This document shows positions 7,566 through 14,857 of a DNA stretch of 20,549 nt, piece by piece (position 1 is the first letter of the stretch; the number at the start of each line of letters is the position of its first letter). The notes under the pieces are model-generated. The model saw only the letters and a program-made list of their open reading frames with translations, was not told where the DNA came from and searched no databases. The stretch comes from Acetobacteraceae bacterium. GTDB taxonomy: Bacteria; Pseudomonadota; Alphaproteobacteria; Acetobacterales; Acetobacteraceae. The position numbers and the translations under genes were made by a program. The stretch spans positions 1-20,549 of the forward strand of contig CANFIE010000021.1 of assembly GCA_947446625.1 (NCBI GenBank), read 5' to 3'.

Positions 7566-7985
7566 CTACATGCAGTTGGCGATGGTGTAGTCACCAATGC
7601 GCCGGGCGTGGAACTTCAGCCGGTCCTCCAGCGTGTCCATCGGCACCGGCTGGTGCTGGTACGCCTCATCATAGAACGGCGGCATGGTGTATTCCTGCCG
7701 GGTCAGCCGCTCCTCGGAGGCCGCGACCATATCCGGCGGCGGCAGGCGCAGCATCATGGTGTCGGACTGCACCCGCACCACCTGCAGCTTCTTCATGCGC
7801 GCCGGCAGCTTCAGGCCGGACTGCACGGCATCCAGCTGGTCCTGCATTTCCTGCAGGCTCTCGGGCACTGGATAGACCGTGCCATCGTCAAAGTAGCTGC
7901 GCCCGGTGGCCCAGGTCTTCACCAGACGGCCCCAGTTTTCGTAGTTGATGGCGGCCATGTTGATCGGTTCAAGCGGATTGTACAT
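7566..7985 (-). CDS. Unrecognised 139-residue protein with a single, penultimate cysteine
   Basis: I do not recognise the family. The protein begins MYNPLEPINMAAINYENWG, is soluble-looking with no signal peptide or membrane span, and is rich in Met, Pro and Tyr, with a mid-section RMKKLQVVRVQSDTMMLRLP that suggests a beta hairpin. It ends GDYTIANCM, and the cysteine at residue 138 is the only one in the protein. The start at 7985 is supported by GAGAGGAAAA 8 bases upstream; the longer frame upstream overlaps the peroxidase end and reads as shadow sequence. It lies 38 bp downstream of the peroxidase on the same strand, so the two are probably cotranscribed and act together. It could be a peroxidase partner or substrate, or a protein modified by the nearby YcaO; both are inference. 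Confidence 0.75.
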   Translation of the reverse strand: MYNPLEPINMAAINYENWGRLVKTWATGRSYFDDGTVYPVPESLQEMQDQLDAVQSGLKLPARMKKLQVVRVQSDTMMLRLPPPDMVAASEERLTRQEYTMPPFYDEAYQHQPVPMDTLEDRLKFHARRIGDYTIANCM

Positions 7986-8023
7986 TTGGGAATTTTTCCT
8001 CTCTCGGGGGGTGAGCGGACGGC

Positions 8024-9724
8024 TCAGAGGAAGGGCGGTTCCGCCTCCTCCAGCCGGTATTGCCGGGCCAGAAACGCCACCAGCCCGGCCATGTCGGCAA
8101 AGGCTGGCAGTGGCCGGAACCGGAAGGCGCCGAGCCATTCGGCGCAGAGCCGATCAAGCTGAGCCGCCAAATCCCCGCCGCCCTGCTCGCTGGGCAGCGG
8201 GTCTCGGGCCAGGGCGCCGTACAGCGTCTCGGCCACGATGATTGAGCCGAGCACGCCGAGGTGCTTGCCCTCGGCTTCGTGTTCGGCCTCGAACATCACG
8301 TAGAAGGGCAGCGGCGGCTCGGCGGCCAGCGCGCTGATATCGGCGGGCGTCAGCCGGCTGACGCGGGGGCGCCGGCCAAGCCATGCCAACAGCGCCGCCT
8401 GCCGGCCGGCACGGTCCGCCAGCAAGGGAGAGGCGGCGGCCAGGTCCGGGCGCAGCCGCAGCACCGTCTCGGCCAGGCTGTCCAGACTGTGCAGCCCGGC
8501 CAGGCTGCCACTCAGCAGGTCACGATAGGCCAGGCCCCAGGGGTCGCCCTCGGCCACCGGGTCGAACAGCCCGTCGGTCACGAAGTTGCCGCTGATCTGC
8601 GGCCCGATGCGCTTGCTGAGATTGGGCTGCTGCCGCCCGGGCAGCTGGAAGAAGCGCGACCACTGCACAATCCAGATCCGCCGCAGCGGCATCAGGTCCG
8701 GGCTGCGGGCCGAGCTTTGCCGCAGCGTGGTGCCCAGCGCCAAAGGCTCCTCGGCATCGCCGAAGTGGTAGCTGTCGCGCGCCATGGCGTGGCCGAAGCG
8801 GAAGGCGCCATGCGAGAATTCCAGCGGCATGCCGGGCGTGGCCGCACTCTCCAGCGGACCGGGGCCGCCCGGCGCGTAAAGCGCCCGCACCGCCGGGTGC
8901 AGAATGCGCGGCAGAATGTCGGTGCGCACCAAATGCCGCCAGATCAGCGTGCAGGCCTGCCGCGCCACGAAGAAGCGAAGGTTGTGCGCCCGCACCCGGC
9001 TGCCGATGGGGCCGCCCTCGGCCAGCGGCTGCATTTCCACCAGCGCGTTGTGCAGCATCTGGAACAGCGCCGTGACCTGCGAGATCAACGAGTGGCTGTC
9101 GTTGCGGATATCCGCCACCAACGCCTCGGCAAAGCCATCAGTGCCACCGCTGGTGCCATGGGTGCTGGCGCGGCCCACATCGCGGTACTGGCCCGGCGCC
9201 AGCTTCTCCCCGGGGCTGAAGGCGGCGACGGGCGACATGCGGAACCGGCTGCGGCTCTGGTCCTGCGCGTCATCCGGGTGGAAGGGAAACGGGCAGCTGG
9301 CCGGGCCGGCGCCGTACAGCGTGTCCAGCCGCAGCATGCGCGGGCGGTGGTTTTCCAGCTCGGCCCCGCCGCCATGCGAGGCCCAGAGCGGCAGCGAGCT
9401 GGCCACCAGGTCATGCGCCAGGAATTGCAGGGTATAGGTATAGCCGGCCGGCAGGTCCGGGTTGTCGGGCGCGCCTTCGGGGCGGTCGCCCATCAGCAGC
9501 GCCACGCCGCGCAGCCGGCGCCGCAGCGTGGCCAGGGCGGCGGCGGAAAGGCGGGGGTCCTCGCCATCCACGCTGAAGCGCTGGGCCGGCGTGGGTTCGC
9601 CGAACAGGTGGCGGAAGCCGGCCGGGGTGGCGGGGATATTGGCCGGCGCCTGCTGTCCGGCGCCCGCGGGCATGCCCTGGCCGCTGAACGGGCAGCTCCG
9701 TACCGCGCCTCCGTGTGATGGCAT
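8024..9724 (-). CDS. Animal-type haem peroxidase family protein
   Basis: A 566-residue member of the peroxidase-cyclooxygenase (An_peroxidase) superfamily. The distal haem motif is QFLAHDL (100-106, His104) and the calcium-loop-like segment is RLDTLYGAGP (132-141). The distal Arg segment is DIRNDSHSLISQVTALFQML (205-224, Arg207), followed by HN, and the proximal motif is AFRFGHAM (307-314, His312). These are the myeloperoxidase-family landmarks in the right order. The residues that esterify haem in myeloperoxidase (Asp94, Glu242) correspond to Ala103 and Ser210, so covalent haem linkage is unlikely. No signal peptide is seen, suggesting a cytoplasmic enzyme. The start at 9724 has GGAGG 8 bases upstream; a longer in-frame start at 9799 would run through the promoter repeats. 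Reaction and substrate are unknown; halide oxidation, phenol coupling or fatty-acid oxygenation are all known in the superfamily. Confidence 0.88.
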   Translation of the reverse strand: MPSHGGAVRSCPFSGQGMPAGAGQQAPANIPATPAGFRHLFGEPTPAQRFSVDGEDPRLSAAALATLRRRLRGVALLMGDRPEGAPDNPDLPAGYTYTLQFLAHDLVASSLPLWASHGGGAELENHRPRMLRLDTLYGAGPASCPFPFHPDDAQDQSRSRFRMSPVAAFSPGEKLAPGQYRDVGRASTHGTSGGTDGFAEALVADIRNDSHSLISQVTALFQMLHNALVEMQPLAEGGPIGSRVRAHNLRFFVARQACTLIWRHLVRTDILPRILHPAVRALYAPGGPGPLESAATPGMPLEFSHGAFRFGHAMARDSYHFGDAEEPLALGTTLRQSSARSPDLMPLRRIWIVQWSRFFQLPGRQQPNLSKRIGPQISGNFVTDGLFDPVAEGDPWGLAYRDLLSGSLAGLHSLDSLAETVLRLRPDLAAASPLLADRAGRQAALLAWLGRRPRVSRLTPADISALAAEPPLPFYVMFEAEHEAEGKHLGVLGSIIVAETLYGALARDPLPSEQGGGDLAAQLDRLCAEWLGAFRFRPLPAFADMAGLVAFLARQYRLEEAEPPFL

Positions 9725-9769
9725 TGAACCAGCCTCCGACAACCCTGAGTGGTCAGGCTGCTCGCGGAT

Positions 9770-9786
9770 GCGTGATTTCAGCGTGA
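9770..9786 (-). promoter_or_regulatory. 11-bp direct repeat of TCACGC facing the peroxidase (candidate SARP operator)
   Basis: Read on the minus strand, TCACGC occurs at 9786-9781 and again at 9775-9770, an exact 11-bp offset. The first copy extends to TTCACGCTG, the same string as in the plus-strand pair. Direct heptamer-like repeats at 11 bp are the known binding pattern of SARP and PhoB-type winged-helix regulators. The pair lies about 45 bp upstream of the peroxidase start. No convincing -10 box is visible downstream. Confidence 0.5.
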
Positions 9787-9829
9787 ATCCGTTAACCAAT
9801 GCGGCGAATAGTTGCGGAACGAGTTTTAC

Positions 9830-9849
9830 TCACGCTGGGTTCACGCTGG
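9830..9849 (+). promoter_or_regulatory. 11-bp direct repeat of TCACGCTGG facing the plus-strand unit (candidate SARP operator)
   Basis: TCACGCTGG occurs at 9830-9838 and at 9841-9849, an exact 11-bp offset, in the divergent promoter. It mirrors the pair on the opposite strand 45 bp away. In SARP-controlled promoters such repeats overlap the -35 region, which would put the transcript start near 9870 and favour translation from a start at or after 9869. No clear -10 box is visible. Confidence 0.5.
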
Positions 9850-9868
9850 TGGGCGCAGCCTTGCCGGC

Positions 9869-10504
9869 ATGGATGGATACCCCCCCGAAAAGCAGGCCAT
9901 GTCAGTGGCCAACCGCCTGGTGGCCGAGGCCTTCGTGCTGGCCATGCGGGCGGATTTCGCCGAGGCGCCGTATGACGCCCCCTACGCCGCGCGCCCTGCC
10001 GGGTCTGAATGGCTCATCGTCTCCCGCTGGGGGCCATCGGCGGAATATCTCAGCGTGTCGCGCACCGGCGTGGCAGCCGCCGGGGAGGGGCCGGCGCCTG
10101 ATGGTCTGCACCCCAGCCTGACCATGCTGGGCCTGCGCGTGCCCGGCCCGGCGAATGAGCCCAGCTTCCTGCTGCTGCGCCATCAGCCGGCCGATGTGCC
10201 GGTGGCCGGCAGCTTCGTGCCCAGTGATGGCTTTGCCCGGCTGGCCGGGCCCACCGCCATGCTGCGGCTGACCGCCGCTGGCCGCTGCGCCCATTTGCGC
10301 GGCGAAGCCCAGGGCCAGCCCTGCTTCGCCGATGTGCCGCAGCCGCCCTGCGGTGCCAGCGGCGCCCTGGCCTGGAGCCTGAGCGCTACCCGCCGGCCCT
10401 GGCTGGGCGACTATGTGGAGCGTGGCCTGCGCCCGCCGAACATACGCCGCCAGGGCACTGCCCAGCCGGGGAATACCCAGCCGGGGAATACCCTGCCGGG
10501 CTGA
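9869..10504 (+). CDS. Unrecognised 211-residue protein upstream of the pseudo-caspase
   Basis: I do not recognise this protein. It begins MDGYPPEKQAMSVANRLVAEAFV, has no signal peptide or membrane span, and the body alternates short hydrophobic stretches (SEWLIVSRWG, SLTMLGLRVPG, PSFLLLRHQ) with Gly- and Pro-rich turns, suggesting a small beta-rich domain. The last 16 residues (GTAQPGNTQPGNTLPG) are low-complexity and encoded by a 15-bp DNA repeat. The start is uncertain: ATG at 9869 or ATG at 9899 are both plausible, while a TTG at 9812 would place the operator repeats inside the coding region. Codon position pattern is like that of neighbouring real genes. It lies 112 bp before the caspase-fold gene on the same strand and is divergent from the peroxidase. 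Confidence 0.65.
   Translation: MDGYPPEKQAMSVANRLVAEAFVLAMRADFAEAPYDAPYAARPAGSEWLIVSRWGPSAEYLSVSRTGVAAAGEGPAPDGLHPSLTMLGLRVPGPANEPSFLLLRHQPADVPVAGSFVPSDGFARLAGPTAMLRLTAAGRCAHLRGEAQGQPCFADVPQPPCGASGALAWSLSATRRPWLGDYVERGLRPPNIRRQGTAQPGNTQPGNTLPG
10461..10500 (+). repeat. 15-bp tandem repeat at the 3' end of the gene
   Basis: The 15-base unit CCCAGCCGGGGAATA occurs at 10461-10475 and 10476-10490, followed by a partial unit at 10491-10500 with one base change. It is in frame and encodes the repeat QPGNT at the C-terminus. It probably arose by slippage and may vary between strains. Confidence 0.8.
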
Positions 10505-10616
10505 ACCGCCCCGGCAGCAGGATTTGAGGAGGGGGGAGGCTGACCCCAAGGCCCGCGCAACAACAAGCGGTGCCGGTCAGCTTTTGGTGAGGGACCAGGC
10601 TTCGGGGGGAGCCATT

Positions 10617-12923
10617 ATGTTGACCAGGGATTTCGCGATCATCGTCGGGCTGCCGAATCCGGCCGCCCCGGCCCATATCGAAGCGCGCCGCGTGGCCAAT
10701 GACGTGGCCGCCATGCGCGCCTGGCTGGCCGACCCGGCCGGGGGCCAGCTGCCGGCCGAGCGCATTCGCTGCCTGGCCCAGCCCTTGGGCCCGCAGGGTG
10801 GCCGCACGCCGCCGCGCGCCCCGCTGGTGGAACTCGATGCCCTGCTGGCCGAGTTGGAAGCCCAGGCGCGGCGCAACCTGTCGGCCGGGCGCAGTCCGCG
10901 CCTGGGGCGGCGGCTGTATCTGTACATCTCCGGCCTGGCCTGCCTGCCGGGGCGCGGCCGCCCAGCCTCCCAGGGCCGGCCGCCGGCACCACTGGCCGCC
11001 ATGGGCTGGCTGGCCTGGGCGCAGGACAGTGGCCTGTTCCAGGAGGTGGTGGTCTGGCTGGACTGCGCCCAGGAACACCCCGCCGTGCTGTCGCGCCGAG
11101 ACCCCGTGCTGCTGCCCCTGCAGCCCGGTGGGCGCGGCCCCAGCTTTGTGGCGCTGGCGGCACGCCGGCCCAGCCAGCCGCCCGTGCTCAGCCTGCCGCA
11201 GGAAGGCGGGCGCTGGCATGGCGCCTTCACCTGGGCGCTGCTGCAAGGGCTGCGCGGCGCGGCGACCGATGCCAGTGGCCGGGTGACAGGGCGCAGCCTG
11301 GGCAATTGGCTGCGCCACGCCCAGGCTGCGCTGCTGCCGGCGGGGGCCCCGGCGGCGTGGTCGGCCGAGCCGGAAGTGCTGCAGGTTGGCGGCGATGTGC
11401 TGCTGGCCGAGGGCGTGGCCCCGCCGCTCTATCCGGTGCAACTGGAATTCCCCGCCGCCGCGCTGGGCCAGCCGGTGCGGCTATGGCAGGGCAGTCCGGC
11501 CTGGATGGACCCTGCCCTGGGCCTGGCCCAACCCAGCATGGCTCTGGCCTTGCCGCCCGGGCTGTATCTGGTGGAAGTGCCGGGCGCCGGGCTGCGCCAG
11601 GGCTTCGCCGTGCTTGGCCCCACCAGGCTGGCCATTACCCAGCAGGGCGCGCCGGTGGCGGCCGAATCGCTGGGCCAGATGCTCCCCCTCACGGTGCCGG
11701 AAGCCGAGCCGGCGACGCAATTGGCCCTGCTGGACCAGCGCCTTGCCCTGGCGCGGCATGCCGTGGGCAACCTGCAGGCCCGGCTGCCCGCTGGCCTTTA
11801 CGCGCTGCGCAGCCGCCAGGGCCGTGCGCTGCGGCATCAGGTCTTCATGCTGGATGCCACCCAGCCCAGCCTGGCCGTGCCGCCGCCGCCACCCAGCCCG
11901 GATGCCGCCCTGCCGCCGCTGCGGCCCGGGGCCTGCGCCAAGGCCATGCTGCGCGTGGTTGGGCTGGCGGCACAGGGCATTTCGGTGGCCGATGGCCATG
12001 GGTTGACCGTGCTGGACCTGGTGTTTGATGGCGACCCGGTGCCCGGCCAGCCCGGCCTGGTGCATGCCGATATCGTGCTGCCGCCGGGGCAGTATTTCCT
12101 GCGCCAGCAATTGGGCGCCACGCGGCGCATCACCGCGCCTTGGCTGGAGCAAAGCCTGGTGCTGGCGGCGGGCTGGGCGCTGAAGGTGCGGGTGCCGCCG
12201 CGCGAGCCATTGGCCGAGCCCGGCCCGGTGGGCCTGCGCATGCAGCCCCTGGCTGGCCCCGCCGACCCGGCGCAGCACCAACTGGCCGAGGCGCTGGGCA
12301 TCGCCCTGGCCGACCGCCGCCGCATTCTGACCCCGGCGCTGGAAGCCGCGCTGTGCGGTGCGGTGACGGACCCGCTGGTGGGCATTCTGGCCGGCCACCT
12401 GATGCTGCTGGACCAGGAATACGACCCCGGCCGCGACCTGGCCGCGCTGGATGGCCTGGTGCGCCGGCTGCAAGCCTTGCTCGGCCCCGCGCACCCGGAT
12501 GTGCAGGCCCTGGCGCTGCGCTGCACCGACCCGGCCCTGCGCCCCAGTGGCGCGCTGGCGGCGCTGCCCATGTTCTACCGCAGCTGGCACCTGCTGGTGG
12601 CCGCCAGCCACCAGTCCAGCAAGCTGCTGCCGCGCCGCTTCTGGGAAAGGGCGGTGGCGCGCCGGGTGCAGGCACCCTTCCTGGCCTGGTCGATGGATGC
12701 CGGCCAGCGCGCGGCGGCGCAGCGCGATCTGGCCCTGGCCACCTGGGGCAGCGAGACCCTGCCCGCCGCCCGCGAGCCGCGTGGCAATGTGGTGCCGCTG
12801 ATGCGGCCGCGCCGGGTTCGCTCGCACCGCGCCGTGGCGCGCAAACGCGCACTGCTGCTGGATGTGCCGCTCTCGGCGCTGGATATGCTGGCCGATGTGT
12901 ATGAGGACCATGCTGAGGCCTGA
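10617..12923 (+). CDS. Caspase-fold (peptidase C14-like) protein lacking the catalytic dyad
   Basis: 768 residues. The first about 235 follow the bacterial caspase-like pattern: strand FAIIVGLPN (6-14), NDVAAMRAWL helix (28-37), strand RRLYLYISG (98-106), strand EVVVWLDCAQE (143-153), then RWHGAFTWALLQGLRGAATD (199-218), matching the conserved 'G-FT-ALLeGLrG-A' segment. Where active members have SGHG this protein has SGLA (Leu107), and where they have D-x-C it has Asp149-Cys150-Ala151, so both His and Cys look lost. Residues about 255-620 appear as several beta-sandwich-like modules (e.g. ALPPGLYLVEVPG, RLPAGLYALRS, VLPPGQYFLRQ). The C-terminal about 150 residues are helical and basic. The start at 10617 has GGGGGA 6 bases upstream; the longer frame from 10413 overlaps the previous gene. 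A role as a sensor or scaffold is inference. Confidence 0.75.
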   Translation: MLTRDFAIIVGLPNPAAPAHIEARRVANDVAAMRAWLADPAGGQLPAERIRCLAQPLGPQGGRTPPRAPLVELDALLAELEAQARRNLSAGRSPRLGRRLYLYISGLACLPGRGRPASQGRPPAPLAAMGWLAWAQDSGLFQEVVVWLDCAQEHPAVLSRRDPVLLPLQPGGRGPSFVALAARRPSQPPVLSLPQEGGRWHGAFTWALLQGLRGAATDASGRVTGRSLGNWLRHAQAALLPAGAPAAWSAEPEVLQVGGDVLLAEGVAPPLYPVQLEFPAAALGQPVRLWQGSPAWMDPALGLAQPSMALALPPGLYLVEVPGAGLRQGFAVLGPTRLAITQQGAPVAAESLGQMLPLTVPEAEPATQLALLDQRLALARHAVGNLQARLPAGLYALRSRQGRALRHQVFMLDATQPSLAVPPPPPSPDAALPPLRPGACAKAMLRVVGLAAQGISVADGHGLTVLDLVFDGDPVPGQPGLVHADIVLPPGQYFLRQQLGATRRITAPWLEQSLVLAAGWALKVRVPPREPLAEPGPVGLRMQPLAGPADPAQHQLAEALGIALADRRRILTPALEAALCGAVTDPLVGILAGHLMLLDQEYDPGRDLAALDGLVRRLQALLGPAHPDVQALALRCTDPALRPSGALAALPMFYRSWHLLVAASHQSSKLLPRRFWERAVARRVQAPFLAWSMDAGQRAAAQRDLALATWGSETLPAAREPRGNVVPLMRPRRVRSHRAVARKRALLLDVPLSALDMLADVYEDHAEA

Positions 12924-12929
12924 GTGCGC

Positions 12930-12958
12930 TTGACCCCCGCCCCACCCCGGCCTTCAAT
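12930..12958 (+). promoter_or_regulatory. Weak candidate promoter for the amidohydrolase
   Basis: TTGACC at 12930-12935 and TTCAAT at 12953-12958 are separated by 17 bp, in the 64-bp gap before the amidohydrolase. The -35 matches five of six consensus positions and the -10 four of six. This is plausible for a sigma70 promoter but could be chance. Confidence 0.3.
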
Positions 12959-12987
12959 CCGGCAAAGGGCAGGAAACGGAACGCGCC

Positions 12988-14703
12988 ATGCACGACACAG
13001 TCATCCGCGGCGGCAGCATCATTGATGGCACCGGCGCACCCGCCTTCACCGGCGATGTGGCGATAGACGGCGACCGCATCACCCAGGTTGGCGGCAAGGC
13101 CGGCCCGGCCCGGCGGGACATCAACGCCGAGGGCCGCATCGTCACCCCCGGCTGGGTTGATGCCCACACGCACTATGACGGCCAGGCCACCTGGGACCCC
13201 ATCCTGGCGCCGTCGTCGTGGCATGGCGTCACCACCATCCTGTTCGGCAATTGCGGCGTGGGTTTCGCGCCGGTGCGCCGGGCCGACCATTCGCAACTCA
13301 TCGGCCTGATGGAAGCGGTGGAGGAAATCCCCGGCATCGCTTTGGCCGAAGGGCTGAAGTGGAATTGGGAAAGCTTCCCCGAATATCTCGACGCGCTGGA
13401 AGGCATGCGCCGCACCATCGACGTTGCCGCGCAAATCCCGCACCACCCGCTGCGCGTCTATGTCATGGGCGACCGCGCCATCAACCTGGAAGCGGCCACG
13501 GCGGATGACATCGCCGAAATGCGCCGCCTGACGCTGGAAGGCATGCAGGCCGGCGCCTTCGGCTTCACCACGTCGCGCACCAATTCCCACAAGACGCTGA
13601 CCGGCGGCATGGTGCCGTCGCGCTTCAGCCATGTCGATGAACTCATGGGCATTGGCAGTGCGCTGGGCCAAGTGGGCTACGGCGCCTTCGGCATGAATAG
13701 CGACTTCGATATCGAGACCGAGGAACTCGGCTGGATGACCAAGCTGGGCCAGGATACCGGCCGCCCGGTGTGGTTCCTGCTGACCGACCAGCCCAACGAC
13801 GCCGCCCGCTGGAAGCGCCTGATGGAAGGTGTGCACGCCGCCCGCGCCCAGGGCGCTCTGGTCACCGCCCAAATCGCCGGCCGTCCCGTGGGCGTGCTGC
13901 TCGGCGCCGACACCGCGCTCAACCCCTTCAGCATCCGCCCCAGCTACCAGGCGCTGCTGAAACTCCCGGTGGCCGAGCGCATGAAGCGCATGCAGGACCC
14001 CGCGATGCGCGCCCAGGTGCTGAACGAGGCCCCCTCGGAGGAATTGCTCTCCCGCCTCAGCCAGTTCCGCCAAACCATCGTCCGCCGCTGGAACCGGATG
14101 TTCAAGCTGGGCAACCCGCCCGACTACGAGCCGCCCGAGTCGGAAAGCATCGCCGCCATCGCCGCCCGCGAAGGCCGCACGCCCGACGAGGTGGCCTATG
14201 ACTACCTGGCCGCCGACCAGGCCAACTTCCTGTTCTTCCCCGTGGTTGGCTACAACCAGGACAATCACGACATCATCCGCACCATGCTGACCGATGACGC
14301 CACGGTGCTGGGCCTGGGTGACGGCGGCGCCCATTGCTCCTCCATCATCGATGCCGGGGTGCCGAGCTACATGCTCACCCACTGGGCGCGCGACCGCCAT
14401 CGTGGTCCCCGCCTGCCGCTGGAATTCATGGTGAAGCGCCAAACCAGCGAAACCGCGAAGTTCTTCGGCTTCAACGACCGTGGCGTGCTGGCCCCAGGCA
14501 TGAAGGCGGATATCAACGTCATCAACTACGCCGGCATGCGCCTGCACCTGCCGGAAGTGCGCTACGACCTGCCCGCCGGTGGCCGCCGCCTGGTGCAGCG
14601 GGTGGATGGCTACGACGCCACCTTCGTCAGCGGTGTTCCGGTGTTTGAACACGGCGCCCATACCGGCGCGCTGCCCGGCAAGCTGGTCCGCGCCGGGCGC
14701 TAA
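12988..14703 (+). CDS. Amidohydrolase, N-acyl-D-amino-acid deacylase-like
   Basis: A 571-residue member of the amidohydrolase superfamily, D-aminoacylase/dihydroorotase-like branch. The N-terminal beta domain carries VIRGGSIIDGTGAPAF, followed by the metal motif DAHTHYDGQ (His60, His62). NCGVGFAP has Cys89 at the place of the zinc-binding cysteine of D-aminoacylases. Further points are a GDRAINLEAATADD segment, LGLGDGGAH with candidate catalytic Asp445, and the usual C-terminal GMKADINVINYAG (504-516), which closes the beta domain. The family hydrolyses N-acyl-D-amino acids or related cyclic amides in the cytosol; substrate cannot be assigned. The start has AGGAAACGGA upstream. It looks complete and unlike the accessory genes upstream, so it is probably outside the peroxidase/caspase unit. 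Confidence 0.9.
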   Translation: MHDTVIRGGSIIDGTGAPAFTGDVAIDGDRITQVGGKAGPARRDINAEGRIVTPGWVDAHTHYDGQATWDPILAPSSWHGVTTILFGNCGVGFAPVRRADHSQLIGLMEAVEEIPGIALAEGLKWNWESFPEYLDALEGMRRTIDVAAQIPHHPLRVYVMGDRAINLEAATADDIAEMRRLTLEGMQAGAFGFTTSRTNSHKTLTGGMVPSRFSHVDELMGIGSALGQVGYGAFGMNSDFDIETEELGWMTKLGQDTGRPVWFLLTDQPNDAARWKRLMEGVHAARAQGALVTAQIAGRPVGVLLGADTALNPFSIRPSYQALLKLPVAERMKRMQDPAMRAQVLNEAPSEELLSRLSQFRQTIVRRWNRMFKLGNPPDYEPPESESIAAIAAREGRTPDEVAYDYLAADQANFLFFPVVGYNQDNHDIIRTMLTDDATVLGLGDGGAHCSSIIDAGVPSYMLTHWARDRHRGPRLPLEFMVKRQTSETAKFFGFNDRGVLAPGMKADINVINYAGMRLHLPEVRYDLPAGGRRLVQRVDGYDATFVSGVPVFEHGAHTGALPGKLVRAGR

Positions 14704-14718
14704 GCCCCGGCCGGCCAA

Positions 14719-14743
14719 GGGGTGCTGGCCTCGGCCGCACCCC
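14719..14743. terminator. Hairpin after the amidohydrolase
   Basis: GGGGTGC (14719-14725) and GCACCCC (14737-14743) form a perfect 7-bp stem around an 11-base loop, 16 bp after the amidohydrolase stop. It lies between converging transcripts (amidohydrolase and tRNA). There is no T-run on the plus strand, but on the minus strand the tRNA gene ends in TTTTT before it. Confidence 0.5.
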
Positions 14744-14758
14744 ATCCGCTGGGAAAAA

Positions 14759-14841
14759 TGCCCCCGGCCAGACTCGAACTGGCACGTTATCGCTAACAAC
14801 GGATTTTGAGTCCGCCGCGTCTACCATTCCGCCACAGGGGC
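14759..14841 (-). tRNA. tRNA-Leu(CAA)
   Basis: Read on the minus strand, this 83-base gene has the acceptor pair GCCCCTG / CGGGGGC (one G-T wobble), a D arm with GTGGCGGAATGGTAGACGC, and a CTCAAAA anticodon loop giving anticodon CAA (codon UUG). It also has a long class II variable arm (TTAGCGATAACG region) and the T-arm GTTCGAGTC. The discriminator base is A at 14759. CCA is not encoded, and TTTTT follows directly, which would serve as its end signal. The long variable arm and anticodon fix it as leucine. Confidence 0.95.
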
Positions 14842-14857
14842 CTGCGGTTCGCCCTGC

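Noticed and set aside
8261..9718. Long plus-strand open frame opposite the peroxidase
   Set aside because: The minus strand encodes ordered peroxidase motifs with a good ribosome site; the plus frame has only composition bias.
12130..14799. Very long open frame on the minus strand opposite the pseudo-caspase and the amidohydrolase
   Set aside because: It spans two well supported genes and the gap between them, has no family motifs and a His/Gly/Arg-rich composition typical of antisense frames in GC-rich DNA.
14627..14827. Small minus-strand open frame over the amidohydrolase end
   Set aside because: Most of it is the tRNA-Leu gene and the antisense strand of the amidohydrolase.
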